From assembly GCF_002803065.1 (NCBI RefSeq), contig NZ_NNBL01000002.1, forward strand, positions 186,001 through 250,000: a DNA stretch of 64,000 nt, given 5' to 3'. Source of the DNA: Streptomyces sp. CB01635. Lineage in GTDB: Bacteria > Actinomycetota > Actinomycetes > Streptomycetales > Streptomycetaceae. Shown one piece after another: positions 27,443-36,064 of the stretch; the first letter of the stretch is position 1, and each line of letters starts with the position of its first letter. The notes beneath the pieces were generated by a model, which searched no databases, had not been told where the DNA came from, and saw only the letters and a program-made list of their open reading frames with translations. The position numbers and the translations under genes were made by a program.

Positions 27443-28453
27443 CTACGAGTTGAGCTCTGCCAGGACCCGCAGTGTGTGCGGGTCCGGGGCCAGGACCAGC
27501 AGGTCGGTGACCGGGCCCTTGCGCCACAGCTCAAGACGTTCGGCGATGCGCCCACGCGGGCCGACCAGCGAGATCTCGTCGGCGAAGGCGTCCGGCACGG
27601 CCAGCACGGCTTCCTCGCGCCGTCCCGCGAGGAAGAGCTCCTGGACCCGGCGGGCCTCGTCCGCGTACCCCATGCGCGCCATCAGGTCCGCGTGGAAGTT
27701 GCGCTTGGCGTGGCCCATGCCGCCGATGTAGAAGCCCAGCATCGCCTTCACCGGCAGCAGCCCCTCCGCGACGTCGTCGCAGACCGTGACGCGGGCCATC
27801 GGCGCGATCACGAAGTCCTCGGGGAGGTCCGTGAGGGACGCCTCGTACGCGTCCGTGCGCGTCGGCGACCAGTACAGCGGGAGCCAGCCGTCCGCGATAC
27901 GGGTCGTCTGCGCGATGTTCTTCGGGCCCTCGGCGCCGAGCAGGATCGGCAGATCGGCGCGCAGGGGATGCGTGATCGGCTTCAGCGGCTTGCCGAGGCC
28001 GGTGGCGTCCTCGCCGCGATAGGGGTGCGCATGAAAGCGTCCGTCCACCTCGACCGGGCCCTCGCGCCGCAGGACCTGCCGCACCACGTCCACGTACTCG
28101 CGGGTCGCCGTGAGCGGGGACCTCGGGAACGGCCGCCCGTACCAGCCCTCCACCACCTGCGGCCCCGACAGGCCGAGCCCCAGCATCATGCGGCCGCCGG
28201 ACAGATGGTCGAGGGTGAGCGCGTGCATCGCCGTCGTCGTGGGGGAGCGGGCCGCCATCTGCGCGATCGCCGTGCCCAGGCGGATACGCGAGGTGTGCGC
28301 CGCGATCCACGTCAGCGGCGTGAACGCGTCGCTGCCCCAGGACTCGGCGGTCCACACCGAGTCGTAGCCCAACCGCTCGGCCTCCTGGGCGAGTTCGAGG
28401 TGGCGCGGGTCGGGACCGCGGCCCCAGTAACCGAGCGCGAGTCCGAGTCGCAT
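27443..28453 (-). CDS. LLM-class F420-dependent oxidoreductase, Rv3520c-like
   Basis: A 336-residue TIM-barrel oxidoreductase of the luciferase-like superfamily. ATG 28453 is preferred to the ATG 12 bp upstream because GGGAG lies 6 bp before it. Visible features are MRLGLALGYWG, TLDHLSGGRMMLGLGLSGPQVVEGWYG and PILLGAEGPKN, matching the group of Rv3520c, which sits in the KstR regulon of M. tuberculosis beside steroid side-chain genes. It probably uses cofactor F420 for a hydride transfer; the substrate is unknown. A CTGAC/GTCAG operator lies 14 bp upstream. Confidence 0.87.
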   Translation of the reverse strand: MRLGLALGYWGRGPDPRHLELAQEAERLGYDSVWTAESWGSDAFTPLTWIAAHTSRIRLGTAIAQMAARSPTTTAMHALTLDHLSGGRMMLGLGLSGPQVVEGWYGRPFPRSPLTATREYVDVVRQVLRREGPVEVDGRFHAHPYRGEDATGLGKPLKPITHPLRADLPILLGAEGPKNIAQTTRIADGWLPLYWSPTRTDAYEASLTDLPEDFVIAPMARVTVCDDVAEGLLPVKAMLGFYIGGMGHAKRNFHADLMARMGYADEARRVQELFLAGRREEAVLAVPDAFADEISLVGPRGRIAERLELWRKGPVTDLLVLAPDPHTLRVLAELNS

Positions 28454-28467
28454 GGCCGCTCCCATTT

Positions 28468-28482
28468 CTGACGCACTGTCAG
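28468..28482. promoter_or_regulatory. inverted repeat operator CTGAC-N5-GTCAG (site 3)
   Basis: CTGACGCACTGTCAG is a perfect inverted repeat 14 bp upstream of the LLM oxidoreductase start. It lies so close to the gene that a bound repressor would overlap the transcription start or block elongation. Confidence 0.6.
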
Positions 28483-28510
28483 TTCGTGGTTCCGGGGCGA
28501 CTGTACGACA

Positions 28511-28545
28511 ACGGCCCCCCACCCGGAAGACGGGTGAGGGGCCGT
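28511..28545 (-). terminator. hairpin after the GQP-repeat membrane protein gene
   Basis: A 15-bp stem with one mismatch (28511-28525 with 28531-28545) and a GAAGA loop lies 21 bp past the stop codon on the minus strand. Confidence 0.8.
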
Positions 28546-28566
28546 GACGCGGAAGTCGGGGCGACG

Positions 28567-29436
28567 TCAGCCGCGCTGGATCCCGGTCGTGTCCTGGAGG
28601 ACGCCGCGACGGCCGTCCTGCGTCTGGGCCACCAGGCCGGGGCCGCGCTGCTCGACGGCCAGGTACCACGTGCCGGGCGCCAGCTCGGCGATCGGCGTCG
28701 GGGAGCCGTCCTCGGCGTACAGCGGACGCGGCACCGGCACCGCGAACCAGAACGGCGAGAAGTCGCCGGCCGGGGCCTGCGCGGCCTGCGGCGCGGGCGC
28801 CGCCTGCTGCTGCGGCTGGGCGGCACCGTAGGGCTGACCCGGCTGACCCGGCTGACCCGGCTGACCCGGCTGGCCCGGCTGGGCGCCGTAGGGCTGGCCC
28901 GGCTGCTGGGCACCCGGGTAGCCGTAGGCACCGGCAGGCTGTGCGCCGTACGGCTGCGGGGCCTGCGGACGCGGGGCGCCGACGAGGGCACCCTTCAGCG
29001 CGGGCACGAGCGGCGTCGCGACAGCGGCACCGGCGAGCACGAGAGCGGCGATCAGGCCGAGGATGGCGCCCGTACCGGCACCGAACGCGTCGTCCGGGAA
29101 CGTGCCGATGTTGTTCCAGCCACCCGCCGGGTCGAAGATGTTCCCCAGCGCGCTCCATGCCGCGAAGACGGCGAGCGCGATGCCGAACTGGCCGAGGTCG
29201 AGACCGGCGACCTTCGGCACGCTGGGCAGCCCCCGGGCGACGACGATCAGCACCGCGGCGATGACGCCCGCGAGGAAGACGCTGAACAGGAGCGGCGCGC
29301 TCTCCCAGGCGTTCGGGAGGCTTTCGTTGCTGGAGTTCCCGTCGATCGAATAGATATCGAGGAACGAGGCGATGAACAGCAACACCGCTGCTCCGATCAC
29401 CACGCCGTCGCCTCGAGTGAGGGAGCGGATATTCAC
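28567..29436 (-). CDS. membrane protein with GQP repeats (DUF5336-like)
   Basis: A 289-residue protein. GTG 29436 is chosen because AAGGA lies 7 bp upstream and it starts the conserved part (MNIRSLTRGDGVVIGAAVLLFIASFLD). Four transmembrane segments occupy about residues 10-145; a cytoplasmic region follows that is rich in Gly/Gln/Pro/Tyr with tandem GQP triplets (about 190-205), then a C-terminal folded domain ending GVLQDTTGIQRG. The plan resembles actinobacterial DUF5336 membrane proteins of unknown role. Confidence 0.75.
   Translation of the reverse strand: MNIRSLTRGDGVVIGAAVLLFIASFLDIYSIDGNSSNESLPNAWESAPLLFSVFLAGVIAAVLIVVARGLPSVPKVAGLDLGQFGIALAVFAAWSALGNIFDPAGGWNNIGTFPDDAFGAGTGAILGLIAALVLAGAAVATPLVPALKGALVGAPRPQAPQPYGAQPAGAYGYPGAQQPGQPYGAQPGQPGQPGQPGQPGQPYGAAQPQQQAAPAPQAAQAPAGDFSPFWFAVPVPRPLYAEDGSPTPIAELAPGTWYLAVEQRGPGLVAQTQDGRRGVLQDTTGIQRG
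28832..28876. repeat. 9-bp tandem repeat encoding Gly-Gln-Pro
   Basis: GGCTGACCC occurs four times in a row (28832-28867), and a fifth copy has one change. In the minus-strand gene it encodes Gly-Gln-Pro triplets, so copy changes would not shift the frame. Confidence 0.93.
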
Positions 29437-29582
29437 TTCAGGTCCTTCGTCAGTCGTCCGGTCGTCGGCGGAGGCGTCGCTGTCGCTGATGTGCCGTGCG
29501 AAGCGCGGGGGTGGCCCCACATCGTAGGGAGACACTATCGTCCGCGCGGCGGGGGTGTCTGCCGAGATCCGCAGGGTGAGAA

Positions 29583-30596
29583 CTACCCGCGCAGGAAACT
29601 CACGATTCCGTCAGACATCCCCTGCGCCGCCTTCTGCCGCCACGCGCCGCTCGTCAACAGGGCCGCGTCCTTCGCGTCGCGCATGTTGCCGCACTCGATG
29701 AACACCTTCGGCACGGTCGAGAGGTTGAGGCCTCCCAGGTCCTTGCGCACGTCGAGGCCGGTGCCGCCGCCGATGTAGTTGGAGGGGGCCGAGCCCGTGG
29801 CGCGCAGGAAGTTGCCCGCGACGCGTTCGCCGAGATCGCGCGAGGGGCTCGCGATCGCCGTGGTGTTCGCGGAACCGGAGTTCACGGATGCGGGAAGGAT
29901 CACATGGAAGCCGCGGTTGCCCGCGGCGGAACCGTCGGCGTGCACGGAGATCACCGCGTCCGCATGCGCCTTGTTGCCGATCCGGGCGCGCTCGTCCACG
30001 CACGGGCCCCAGGAGCGGTCGCCGTTCTGGGTCAACTCGACGGTGGCGCCCTGCTGTTGGAGCAGGGTGCGCAGCCGGCGCGAGACGTCGAGGGTGAACT
30101 GGGCCTCGGTGTAACCGGCGTTGGTGGAGGTGCCGGTCGTGTCGCATTCCTTGCGGTTCGTCCCGATGTCGACGAGCCGGTTGATCTCCGTGGCGTGCTG
30201 GAAGTTGCCCGGATTGTGACCCGGGTCGATGACGACGACCTTGCCCTTGAGGGGGCCGGATCCGGCGGGCTTCGAGGAGGGGGCGGGCGGCTTCGACTTC
30301 GAGGGGGTGGCGCTGGGCGACCCGTCGCCCTTCTTGCCGTCGTCGGACTTCGACGGGGAGGGGGACGTGGTGTCCGTGCCCGCCGACGACGACCGGCTCG
30401 CGGCGGGCAGGGTCTTCGCGGGCTCGTTCTCGCCCGGGCCGCCCGCCACCTGCCAGATCAGCCACCCGGCGAGAGCCGTGGGCACGAGCGCGGCGAGCGC
30501 CACCGTCAGCGGACCGCCGCTGAACCGGCGCGGCCGCCGGGGGCCGTCCCCGTCGCCGTCGAAGAAACCGTCACTGTCCGGACCTACGTATGACAC
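29583..30596 (-). CDS. N-acetylmuramoyl-L-alanine amidase (Amidase_3)
   Basis: A 337-residue cell-wall hydrolase. A cytoplasmic N-terminus (about 28 residues) precedes a transmembrane anchor (about 29-50), a Ser/Thr/Pro/Lys linker (about 55-115) and an Amidase_3 domain. The Zn site is visible as VVIDPGHNPG (His), the Glu in ATEINR, and ISVHADG (second His), with ECGNMR near the end carrying the catalytic Glu. It would remove peptides from glycan strands outside the cell. GTG 30596 is the usual type of start, though its ribosome site is weak. Confidence 0.88.
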   Translation of the reverse strand: MSYVGPDSDGFFDGDGDGPRRPRRFSGGPLTVALAALVPTALAGWLIWQVAGGPGENEPAKTLPAASRSSSAGTDTTSPSPSKSDDGKKGDGSPSATPSKSKPPAPSSKPAGSGPLKGKVVVIDPGHNPGNFQHATEINRLVDIGTNRKECDTTGTSTNAGYTEAQFTLDVSRRLRTLLQQQGATVELTQNGDRSWGPCVDERARIGNKAHADAVISVHADGSAAGNRGFHVILPASVNSGSANTTAIASPSRDLGERVAGNFLRATGSAPSNYIGGGTGLDVRKDLGGLNLSTVPKVFIECGNMRDAKDAALLTSGAWRQKAAQGMSDGIVSFLRG

Positions 30597-30620
30597 GTGG
30601 GTGAGCCTAACGGTCCTTCT

Positions 30621-31271
30621 TCAGATCCCGGTGCCCGTTCGGCGCAGGACGCGCAGGGATTCCGTCGCCGAGACCTCTGTGAACGCGCCGGATTCCAGGG
30701 CCCGGAGGTAGATGCGGTACGGGGCCTGGCCCGTCCACTCGTCGATCTTGACCGGGAACACGTCGTGGATGAGGAGCAGGCCGCCCTCGGCGACGTGCGG
30801 GGCCCAGCCCTCGTAGTCGGCTGTGGCGTGCTCGTCGGTGTGGCCGCCGTCGATGAAGACGAGGCCGAGCTTGCCGCCCCAGACGGCGGCGACCTGCGGG
30901 GAGCGGCCCACCAGGGCCACGACGTGGTCCTCCAGGCCGGCCGCGTGCAGCGTGCGCCGGAACGTGGGGAGGGTGTCCATGCGGCCGACGACCGGGTCCA
31001 CGGTCTCCGGGTCGTGGTAGTCCCAGCCCGGCTGCTGCTCCTCGCTGCCGCGGTGGTGGTCCACGGTGAGCGCGCTCACGCCGGCCTGGCGGGCCGCGTC
31101 GGCGAGCAGGATCGTGGAGCGCCCGCAGTATGTGCCGACCTCCAGGAGCGGCAGGCCCAGCGCGGCGGCCTCGGTAGCGGCCGCGTAGAGCGCCAGCCCT
31201 TCGCCGAGAGGCATGAACCCCTTGGCGGCCTCGAAGGCGACGAGGATCTCCGGCTTGGGCGCCGCGCTCAT
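30621..31271 (-). CDS. class I SAM-dependent methyltransferase (Methyltransf_24 type)
   Basis: A 216-residue protein with motif I LLEVGTYCGRSTILLADAA, a VDHHRGSEEQQPGWDYHD loop and LVFIDGGHTDEHATADYEGW, features of the Methyltransf_24 group of O-methyltransferases. There is no signal peptide or membrane segment. ATG 31271 is the start. It lies 24 bp upstream of the amidase gene on the same strand, so co-transcription is likely, but the substrate is unknown. Confidence 0.82.
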   Translation of the reverse strand: MSAAPKPEILVAFEAAKGFMPLGEGLALYAAATEAAALGLPLLEVGTYCGRSTILLADAARQAGVSALTVDHHRGSEEQQPGWDYHDPETVDPVVGRMDTLPTFRRTLHAAGLEDHVVALVGRSPQVAAVWGGKLGLVFIDGGHTDEHATADYEGWAPHVAEGGLLLIHDVFPVKIDEWTGQAPYRIYLRALESGAFTEVSATESLRVLRRTGTGI

Positions 31272-31315
31272 GGGGTCCCCTGTCGTAGGCGTGGGTGAGG
31301 TCCGCTCATGTTGCC

Positions 31316-31350
31316 GTACGCCCCCGTCGCCGGCTGCGGCGGGGGCGTAC
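31316..31350 (-). terminator. hairpin after the M20 peptidase operon
   Basis: GTACGCCCCCG (31316-31326) pairs perfectly with CGGGGGCGTAC (31340-31350); the loop can extend the pairing. It lies 48 bp past the peptidase stop on the minus strand. Confidence 0.78.
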
Positions 31351-31397
31351 GGGGGGTGAGCCCGGGTCAGGGGCGATCGAGGGGGCTGAGCTGCGGG

Positions 31398-32723
31398 TCA
31401 GCAGCTCTGCCAGAGGCGCGTCATGACGCGGACGCCGAACCGCAGGCCCTCCAGCGGGACGCGCTCGTCGACGCCGTGGAAGAGGCGGCCGTAGTCCAGG
31501 TCGTGCGGCAGCTTGAGGCCCTTGAAGCCGAAGCAGCGGATGTCCAGTTTGGTGAAGGCCTTGGCGTCGGTGCCGCCCGGGTTGCAGTACGGGACCGGGT
31601 GGCCGTCGGGGTCCTCGGCGCGCACGGCCTCGCACATGGCGTCGACGAGCGGGCCGTCGAACGTCGTCTCCATGGCGATGTCGTGGTTGACCCACTCGCG
31701 CCGCACGGACGGCAGGAGCAACTCGTCGATGGTGTCCACGAGTTCCTGCTCGTGGCCGGGCAGGAAGCGGCCGTCGACGCGGGCGGTGGCCTTACCGGGG
31801 ATGACGTTGGTCTGGTAGCCGGCCGTGAACATGGTGGGGTTCGCGGAGTTGCGGAGCACCACCTGCATGAAGTCGGCGACCGGTCCCAGCTCGGCGAGTT
31901 CGGCGTCGAGGTCGTCGGCCTCGAAGTCGATCTTCACGCCCTTGAGTTCGGCTGCCTTGGTCAGCAGCGCCCGTACGGGCTCGATGAGGCGGATCGGGAA
32001 CGTGTGGCGGCCGATGCGGGTGAGGGACTCGGAGAGGTCGGTGACCGCGTTCTCGTCGTTGGGGGACGAGCCGTGGCCGGCCCGGCCTGTGGCCGTGAGC
32101 TCCATCCAGGCCATGCCGCGCTGGGCGTTCTCGATGGGGTAGAGGCGCTGGGTGTCGTCGAGCGCGTACGAGAAGCCGCCGCCCTCGCCGATCGCCTCGG
32201 TGACGCCCGCGAAGAGCTCCGGGTGGTGCTCGACGAGCCAGTGCGCGCCGAACTTGCCGCCCGCCTCCTCGTCGGCGAGGAACGCGAGGACGATCTCCCG
32301 CGAGGGGCGGGTGCCGGTGCGGGCGAAGTGGCGGGCGGTGGCCAGCATGACGGCCACCGTGTCCTTCATGTCGATCGCGCCGCGGCCCCACAGGTAGCCG
32401 TCGCGGATCTCGCCGGAGAAGGGCGGCACCTGCCACTCGGCGGCGTCGGCGGGCACGACGTCGAGGTGGCCGTGCACGAGGAGGGCGCCGCGGGTGCTGT
32501 CCGCGCCGGGGATACGGGCGATGACGTTCGCCCGGCCCGGCGCGCTCTCGACGAGCGTCGAGTCGATGCCGGCCTCGGCGAGGCGGTCCACGACCCAGTC
32601 GGCGCAGGCGCGCTCGTCGCTCGTCGGGTTGGACGTGTCGAAGCGGATCAGCTCCGCGCACAGCCCGACGACCTCGGCCTGGGCCTCTTCGGATGCGGGG
32701 GTCAGGGCGCTGGGGGTGTTCAT
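31398..32723 (-). CDS. M20/M28-type metallopeptidase or deacylase
   Basis: A 441-residue enzyme of the ArgE/DapE/carboxypeptidase G2 family. The first metal motif is LLVHGHLDVVP, followed by YLWGRGAIDMKD and the catalytic Glu region LAFLADEEAGG; the dimerisation domain is in the middle (about 205-330) and YCNPGGTDAKAF is near the end. It hydrolyses an amide bond in a peptide or N-acyl amino acid. ATG 32723 overlaps the permease stop (ATGA). It belongs to an operon with a permease and a DUF1177 gene. Confidence 0.87.
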   Translation of the reverse strand: MNTPSALTPASEEAQAEVVGLCAELIRFDTSNPTSDERACADWVVDRLAEAGIDSTLVESAPGRANVIARIPGADSTRGALLVHGHLDVVPADAAEWQVPPFSGEIRDGYLWGRGAIDMKDTVAVMLATARHFARTGTRPSREIVLAFLADEEAGGKFGAHWLVEHHPELFAGVTEAIGEGGGFSYALDDTQRLYPIENAQRGMAWMELTATGRAGHGSSPNDENAVTDLSESLTRIGRHTFPIRLIEPVRALLTKAAELKGVKIDFEADDLDAELAELGPVADFMQVVLRNSANPTMFTAGYQTNVIPGKATARVDGRFLPGHEQELVDTIDELLLPSVRREWVNHDIAMETTFDGPLVDAMCEAVRAEDPDGHPVPYCNPGGTDAKAFTKLDIRCFGFKGLKLPHDLDYGRLFHGVDERVPLEGLRFGVRVMTRLWQSC

Positions 32724-34090
32724 GCCGCTCCCACGGGGGTCGCTTCGGGGGCGGCGGGGACGGTGGTGTCCTCGTCGTCCAGGGCGGAGGTGCCGTACGG
32801 CCGCACGAGGCCGAGGAGGCCGAGGACGGCGTACAGGACGAAGGCGGTGGCCAGCGAGTTGAGCGCCGGGATGCCGACCGTCACGTACTTGCCGACGCAG
32901 AACGCGGCGATCCAGATCACGATCGACATGGGCACCCAGGTCGGAGAGGACGCGGGCAGCGTCCCGGCCTCGCGGGTCTCGTCGAGCGGCTTGCGCATGC
33001 GCCGTACGACCCAGTACTCGGCCACGATGATGCCGCCGATGGGCGGGATGGCGACGCCGAGCACGGACAGGAACTCGGTGAAGTGGGTCATGATGCCGAC
33101 GGCCGAGAGCAGGGTGCCCGCGAGGCCGAGCGCGACGGTGACGGCGCCACGGTGCAGGCGCTTGCCGAAGACGACCTGGAAGAAGTTGACGACGCCGAGC
33201 GAGGAGCCGTACAGGTTCCAGTCGTTGATCTTCGCGGTGGACATCAGGACCACGATCACACCGAAGGCGCCCGAGGTGGAGAGCACGATGTGCGACACCT
33301 CGCTGGACTTCACCAGGTGGCCGAGCAGCACGCCGGTGAGGCCGACGATGTACTCGGAGAGGATCATCGACGAGGCGCTCTGCAGGAAGACGTGCGAGCC
33401 CTTGCGGTTGTAGCGGGTCATCTCCGGGGAGACGATCGCGCCGGTCATGTAGCCGCCCGCGATGGCGGTGGCCGCGACGGCGAGCGGGATCGTCTGACCC
33501 GGCGCCGGCGAGCTGATCAGGTCGCCGACGGAGTGGTCCATCAGGGCGTTCGTGACCGACCAGGCGACCAGGGCGAAGAACAGCGGGGTGACGATCTTCG
33601 CGAAGAGCGCCATGTAGCGGAAGCCGAAGATGACCAGGACCGTGATGGCGAGGCCCGCGGCGACGCACCACACCCACGACGGTCCGCCGACGAGCGCGGA
33701 CACGCTGTTGCCGAAGATCGTGTTCTGCACGCCGAACCAGCCGACGAGGCTGACCGCGATGACGAAGCTGACCAGCGCGGAGCCGTTGCGGCCGAAGCCG
33801 ATCCAGCGGGTGAGCATCGGGGTCGCGAGTCCCTCGCGCATGCCGGCCAGGCCGATCGCGAAGATCACCACTTCGAGGATGACCGCGCCGAGCGTGAAGG
33901 CGAGGAACGCGTTCCCGAACGTCATGCCGACGCCGATGGTGGCGCCCAGCGTGAACTGCGAGATGGAGCCCGACTGGGCGAGCCACTGGAGCAGCATCGT
34001 CCAGAAGCCGAGGCGTTGGTCGCGCGGGACGCGGGTCAGCGAGTAGTCGTCGCTGCCGAGCCGCTTGGTCTCGGTGTCTGTGGCGGTCAT
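32720..34090 (-). CDS. NCS1-family nucleobase/cytosine-type permease
   Basis: A 456-residue protein with about 12 transmembrane segments. Features of the cytosine permease family are LGATIGVGMTFGNAFLAFTLG, GWFGVQNTIFGNSV and GGYMTGAIVSPEMTRY. It probably imports a purine, pyrimidine, hydantoin or related heterocycle with Na+ or H+. ATG 34090 overlaps the DUF1177 stop. The neighbouring amidohydrolase-like peptidase may process the imported compound (inference). Confidence 0.86.
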   Translation of the reverse strand: MTATDTETKRLGSDDYSLTRVPRDQRLGFWTMLLQWLAQSGSISQFTLGATIGVGMTFGNAFLAFTLGAVILEVVIFAIGLAGMREGLATPMLTRWIGFGRNGSALVSFVIAVSLVGWFGVQNTIFGNSVSALVGGPSWVWCVAAGLAITVLVIFGFRYMALFAKIVTPLFFALVAWSVTNALMDHSVGDLISSPAPGQTIPLAVAATAIAGGYMTGAIVSPEMTRYNRKGSHVFLQSASSMILSEYIVGLTGVLLGHLVKSSEVSHIVLSTSGAFGVIVVLMSTAKINDWNLYGSSLGVVNFFQVVFGKRLHRGAVTVALGLAGTLLSAVGIMTHFTEFLSVLGVAIPPIGGIIVAEYWVVRRMRKPLDETREAGTLPASSPTWVPMSIVIWIAAFCVGKYVTVGIPALNSLATAFVLYAVLGLLGLVRPYGTSALDDEDTTVPAAPEATPVGAA

Positions 34091-35052
34091 GAGGACTCCC
34101 GGGGCTCACGGCTCTCATGGCCGAGGGTCTGAAGGTGGGACAGGGAGCCGTAGCGGCTCACGAGGTTGTCGAACTCGGCCTCGTCGTGGAAGTCGAGGCG
34201 GCCGCCCCCGTACGCCTTGGCCGTCTCGACGGCGAAGCGCGCGGCACCGGCGATGTCGGTCTCATGGCTCGCGCCGGTCTGGCAGCCGGGGACCGCGGCG
34301 GCCGAGGTGACCGCGAGGCCGACGACCGGAGCGGGGGTCGCCGTGGCCGGCTGGAGGATCGAATTGATGTGATGTGCACCGTTACCGTACGGCGTGATGT
34401 CCTGCGTGGTCACCGGGTATGTGACCAAGGGCTCACCTGTGACGACCGCGAGCAGCTCGCCGAGCGCCTCGCTGACCCGCAGGACCCACCCCTCCTTGAC
34501 GGTGGGGGACAGGGCAAGGCCCTTGTGGTTGATGATCCGGTTGCCCTTGGTGGTGTCGATGGAGAGCACGGCCTCCATCTCGCCGGTGACCTCGTGCCGG
34601 TTCATCGTGGCGATGTCGACCGGGGAGTCCATGAAGGGGACCGGGTCGTGCGGCGCGGTGGGCGCGTCCGGGCAGATGTGCGTGGCGACGATGACGTCGC
34701 CCGGCAGCACGTCGCCCTTGCGGCGCATGTCGAGCAGCTTGGCCGCCGTGGCGAGCGCGGCGGCGGCGCCGTCCGCGTCGGAGACCAGACCCGTCATCTC
34801 GGGCCGGGCGCCGACGCCGCCGAGGCGGCCGACCACGCCGAGCGTGCGGGACGGGCCGCCGCTCGTACGTCCCGTGCTGCCCGGGATGCGTACCAGCAGG
34901 AAGTCGGTCGAGCCGCGCTCGCCGGTGACGGTGGTGACCTCGGCGCCGGAGCCCTCGGGGCCCGCGACCGAGTCGAGGTACTCCACGGCGCGTTTGCCGT
35001 CGGCGTTCGGATCGTCGAGGAGTTCGACGATGTCAAGGACGTACTTCAGCAT
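34087..35052 (-). CDS. DUF1177 family protein
   Basis: A 321-residue cytoplasmic protein of the DUF1177 family. ATG 35052 has GAGAGG 8 bp upstream and a conserved beginning MLKYVLDIVELLDDP. Notable segments are VIVATHICPDAPT (His and Cys), DIATMNRHEVTGEM and GCQTGASHETDIAGAARF. The function of the family is not known; it often occurs near peptidases and transporters, as here. It is the first gene of the operon with the permease and the M20 peptidase and is divergent from an IclR regulator. Confidence 0.82.
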   Translation of the reverse strand: MLKYVLDIVELLDDPNADGKRAVEYLDSVAGPEGSGAEVTTVTGERGSTDFLLVRIPGSTGRTSGGPSRTLGVVGRLGGVGARPEMTGLVSDADGAAAALATAAKLLDMRRKGDVLPGDVIVATHICPDAPTAPHDPVPFMDSPVDIATMNRHEVTGEMEAVLSIDTTKGNRIINHKGLALSPTVKEGWVLRVSEALGELLAVVTGEPLVTYPVTTQDITPYGNGAHHINSILQPATATPAPVVGLAVTSAAAVPGCQTGASHETDIAGAARFAVETAKAYGGGRLDFHDEAEFDNLVSRYGSLSHLQTLGHESREPRESS

Positions 35053-35180
35053 TGGGCGGCCTCTCTCGCTCCCGACACGCACTCCAGGTCGGGTGGTGCT
35101 GACAGCAGATTCGGGATCGGTTAGCGTTGTCGGCAACTGTTTCCCGTTATCTGCAATTCAGGTCTGAATGGTGAGATGCG

Positions 35181-36002
35181 ATGAGTGAGATCCCGTTGGA
35201 CCGCAAGACGCCCGCGGGTGCGCTGCAGACCGTCGACCGCGCCCTGCTGGTGCTGCTCGCCTTCGAGCGGACGCGGCCCGACTGGGGCGTGACCGAGGTG
35301 GCGGCCGAGTTCGGGTGGGACACCTCGGTCGCCCAGCGGCTGCTCTCGACACTCGCGGGCCGCGGTTTCCTGGTCTCCGACCCGGCCACCCGTCGCTACC
35401 GCATCGGGCCCGCCGTGCTCCGGCTCGGCCGGCTCTGGGAGCGCTCGGGCTCGCTCGAACTGCTCGCCGCGCCCGTCCTGGAGGAGCTGGGCCGGGTGAC
35501 CGGCGACACCGTCCTGTTCTGTCTGCCGGACAGCTTCCACATGCGCTGCGTCGCGGCCGTCGAGGGCGAGTCCGGGCCGCTGCGCTACTACCCGCTGGTC
35601 GGCGAGCTGTACCCGGCGCACGCCGGAGCCACGGCCAAGTCGTTCTACGCGTTCCTGCCCGACGAGCAGCGCCACCGGCTCTTCCGTGGCCGCCCCATGG
35701 CCCGCTTCACCGACCGCACGGTGACCGACCCGGACGAGCTGGAGCGGGAGCTGGTGCAGGTGCGCGCCCAGGGGTACGCCTGGACGGTCGGTGAGTACGA
35801 CGCCGGGATCGCGACGGTCGCCGTGCCGGTCTTCCTGGGCCGCGAGCCCTACGGCAGCCTCAGCCTCGGCGGCGCCAAGGAGCGTTTCACGGACGGGCCC
35901 GAGGGCCGGCTCGACGCCCTGCGCAAGGCCGCGCGCCTCCTGGAGAAGCGGCTCACGCACCCTCCGCAGCGCACGCGCAAACCGCGCGCGCCTCAGTCCT
36001 GA
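35181..36002 (+). CDS. IclR-family transcriptional regulator
   Basis: A 273-residue regulator with an N-terminal winged helix-turn-helix (about 15-75, TVDRALLVLLAF and TSVAQRLLSTLAGRGFLVSD) and an IclR effector domain (about 85-255, with LPDSFHMRCVAAVEG, PLVGELYPAHAGATAKSFYAF and GEYDAGIATVAVPVF). It is divergent from the DUF1177-permease-peptidase operon across 128 bp and most likely controls it and perhaps the downstream peptidase E gene. Confidence 0.9.
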   Translation: MSEIPLDRKTPAGALQTVDRALLVLLAFERTRPDWGVTEVAAEFGWDTSVAQRLLSTLAGRGFLVSDPATRRYRIGPAVLRLGRLWERSGSLELLAAPVLEELGRVTGDTVLFCLPDSFHMRCVAAVEGESGPLRYYPLVGELYPAHAGATAKSFYAFLPDEQRHRLFRGRPMARFTDRTVTDPDELERELVQVRAQGYAWTVGEYDAGIATVAVPVFLGREPYGSLSLGGAKERFTDGPEGRLDALRKAARLLEKRLTHPPQRTRKPRAPQS

Positions 36003-36064
36003 AGCCCGAAGTTCCGAAGTCCTGCAGTCCTGAAGTCCTGAACCGCCCCTGAGGAGTCACTCCC

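Noticed and set aside
31308..33413. 701-codon plus-strand frame over the peptidase and permease genes
   Set aside because: It runs opposite to two well-supported coupled genes and has shadow-type composition with no domain.
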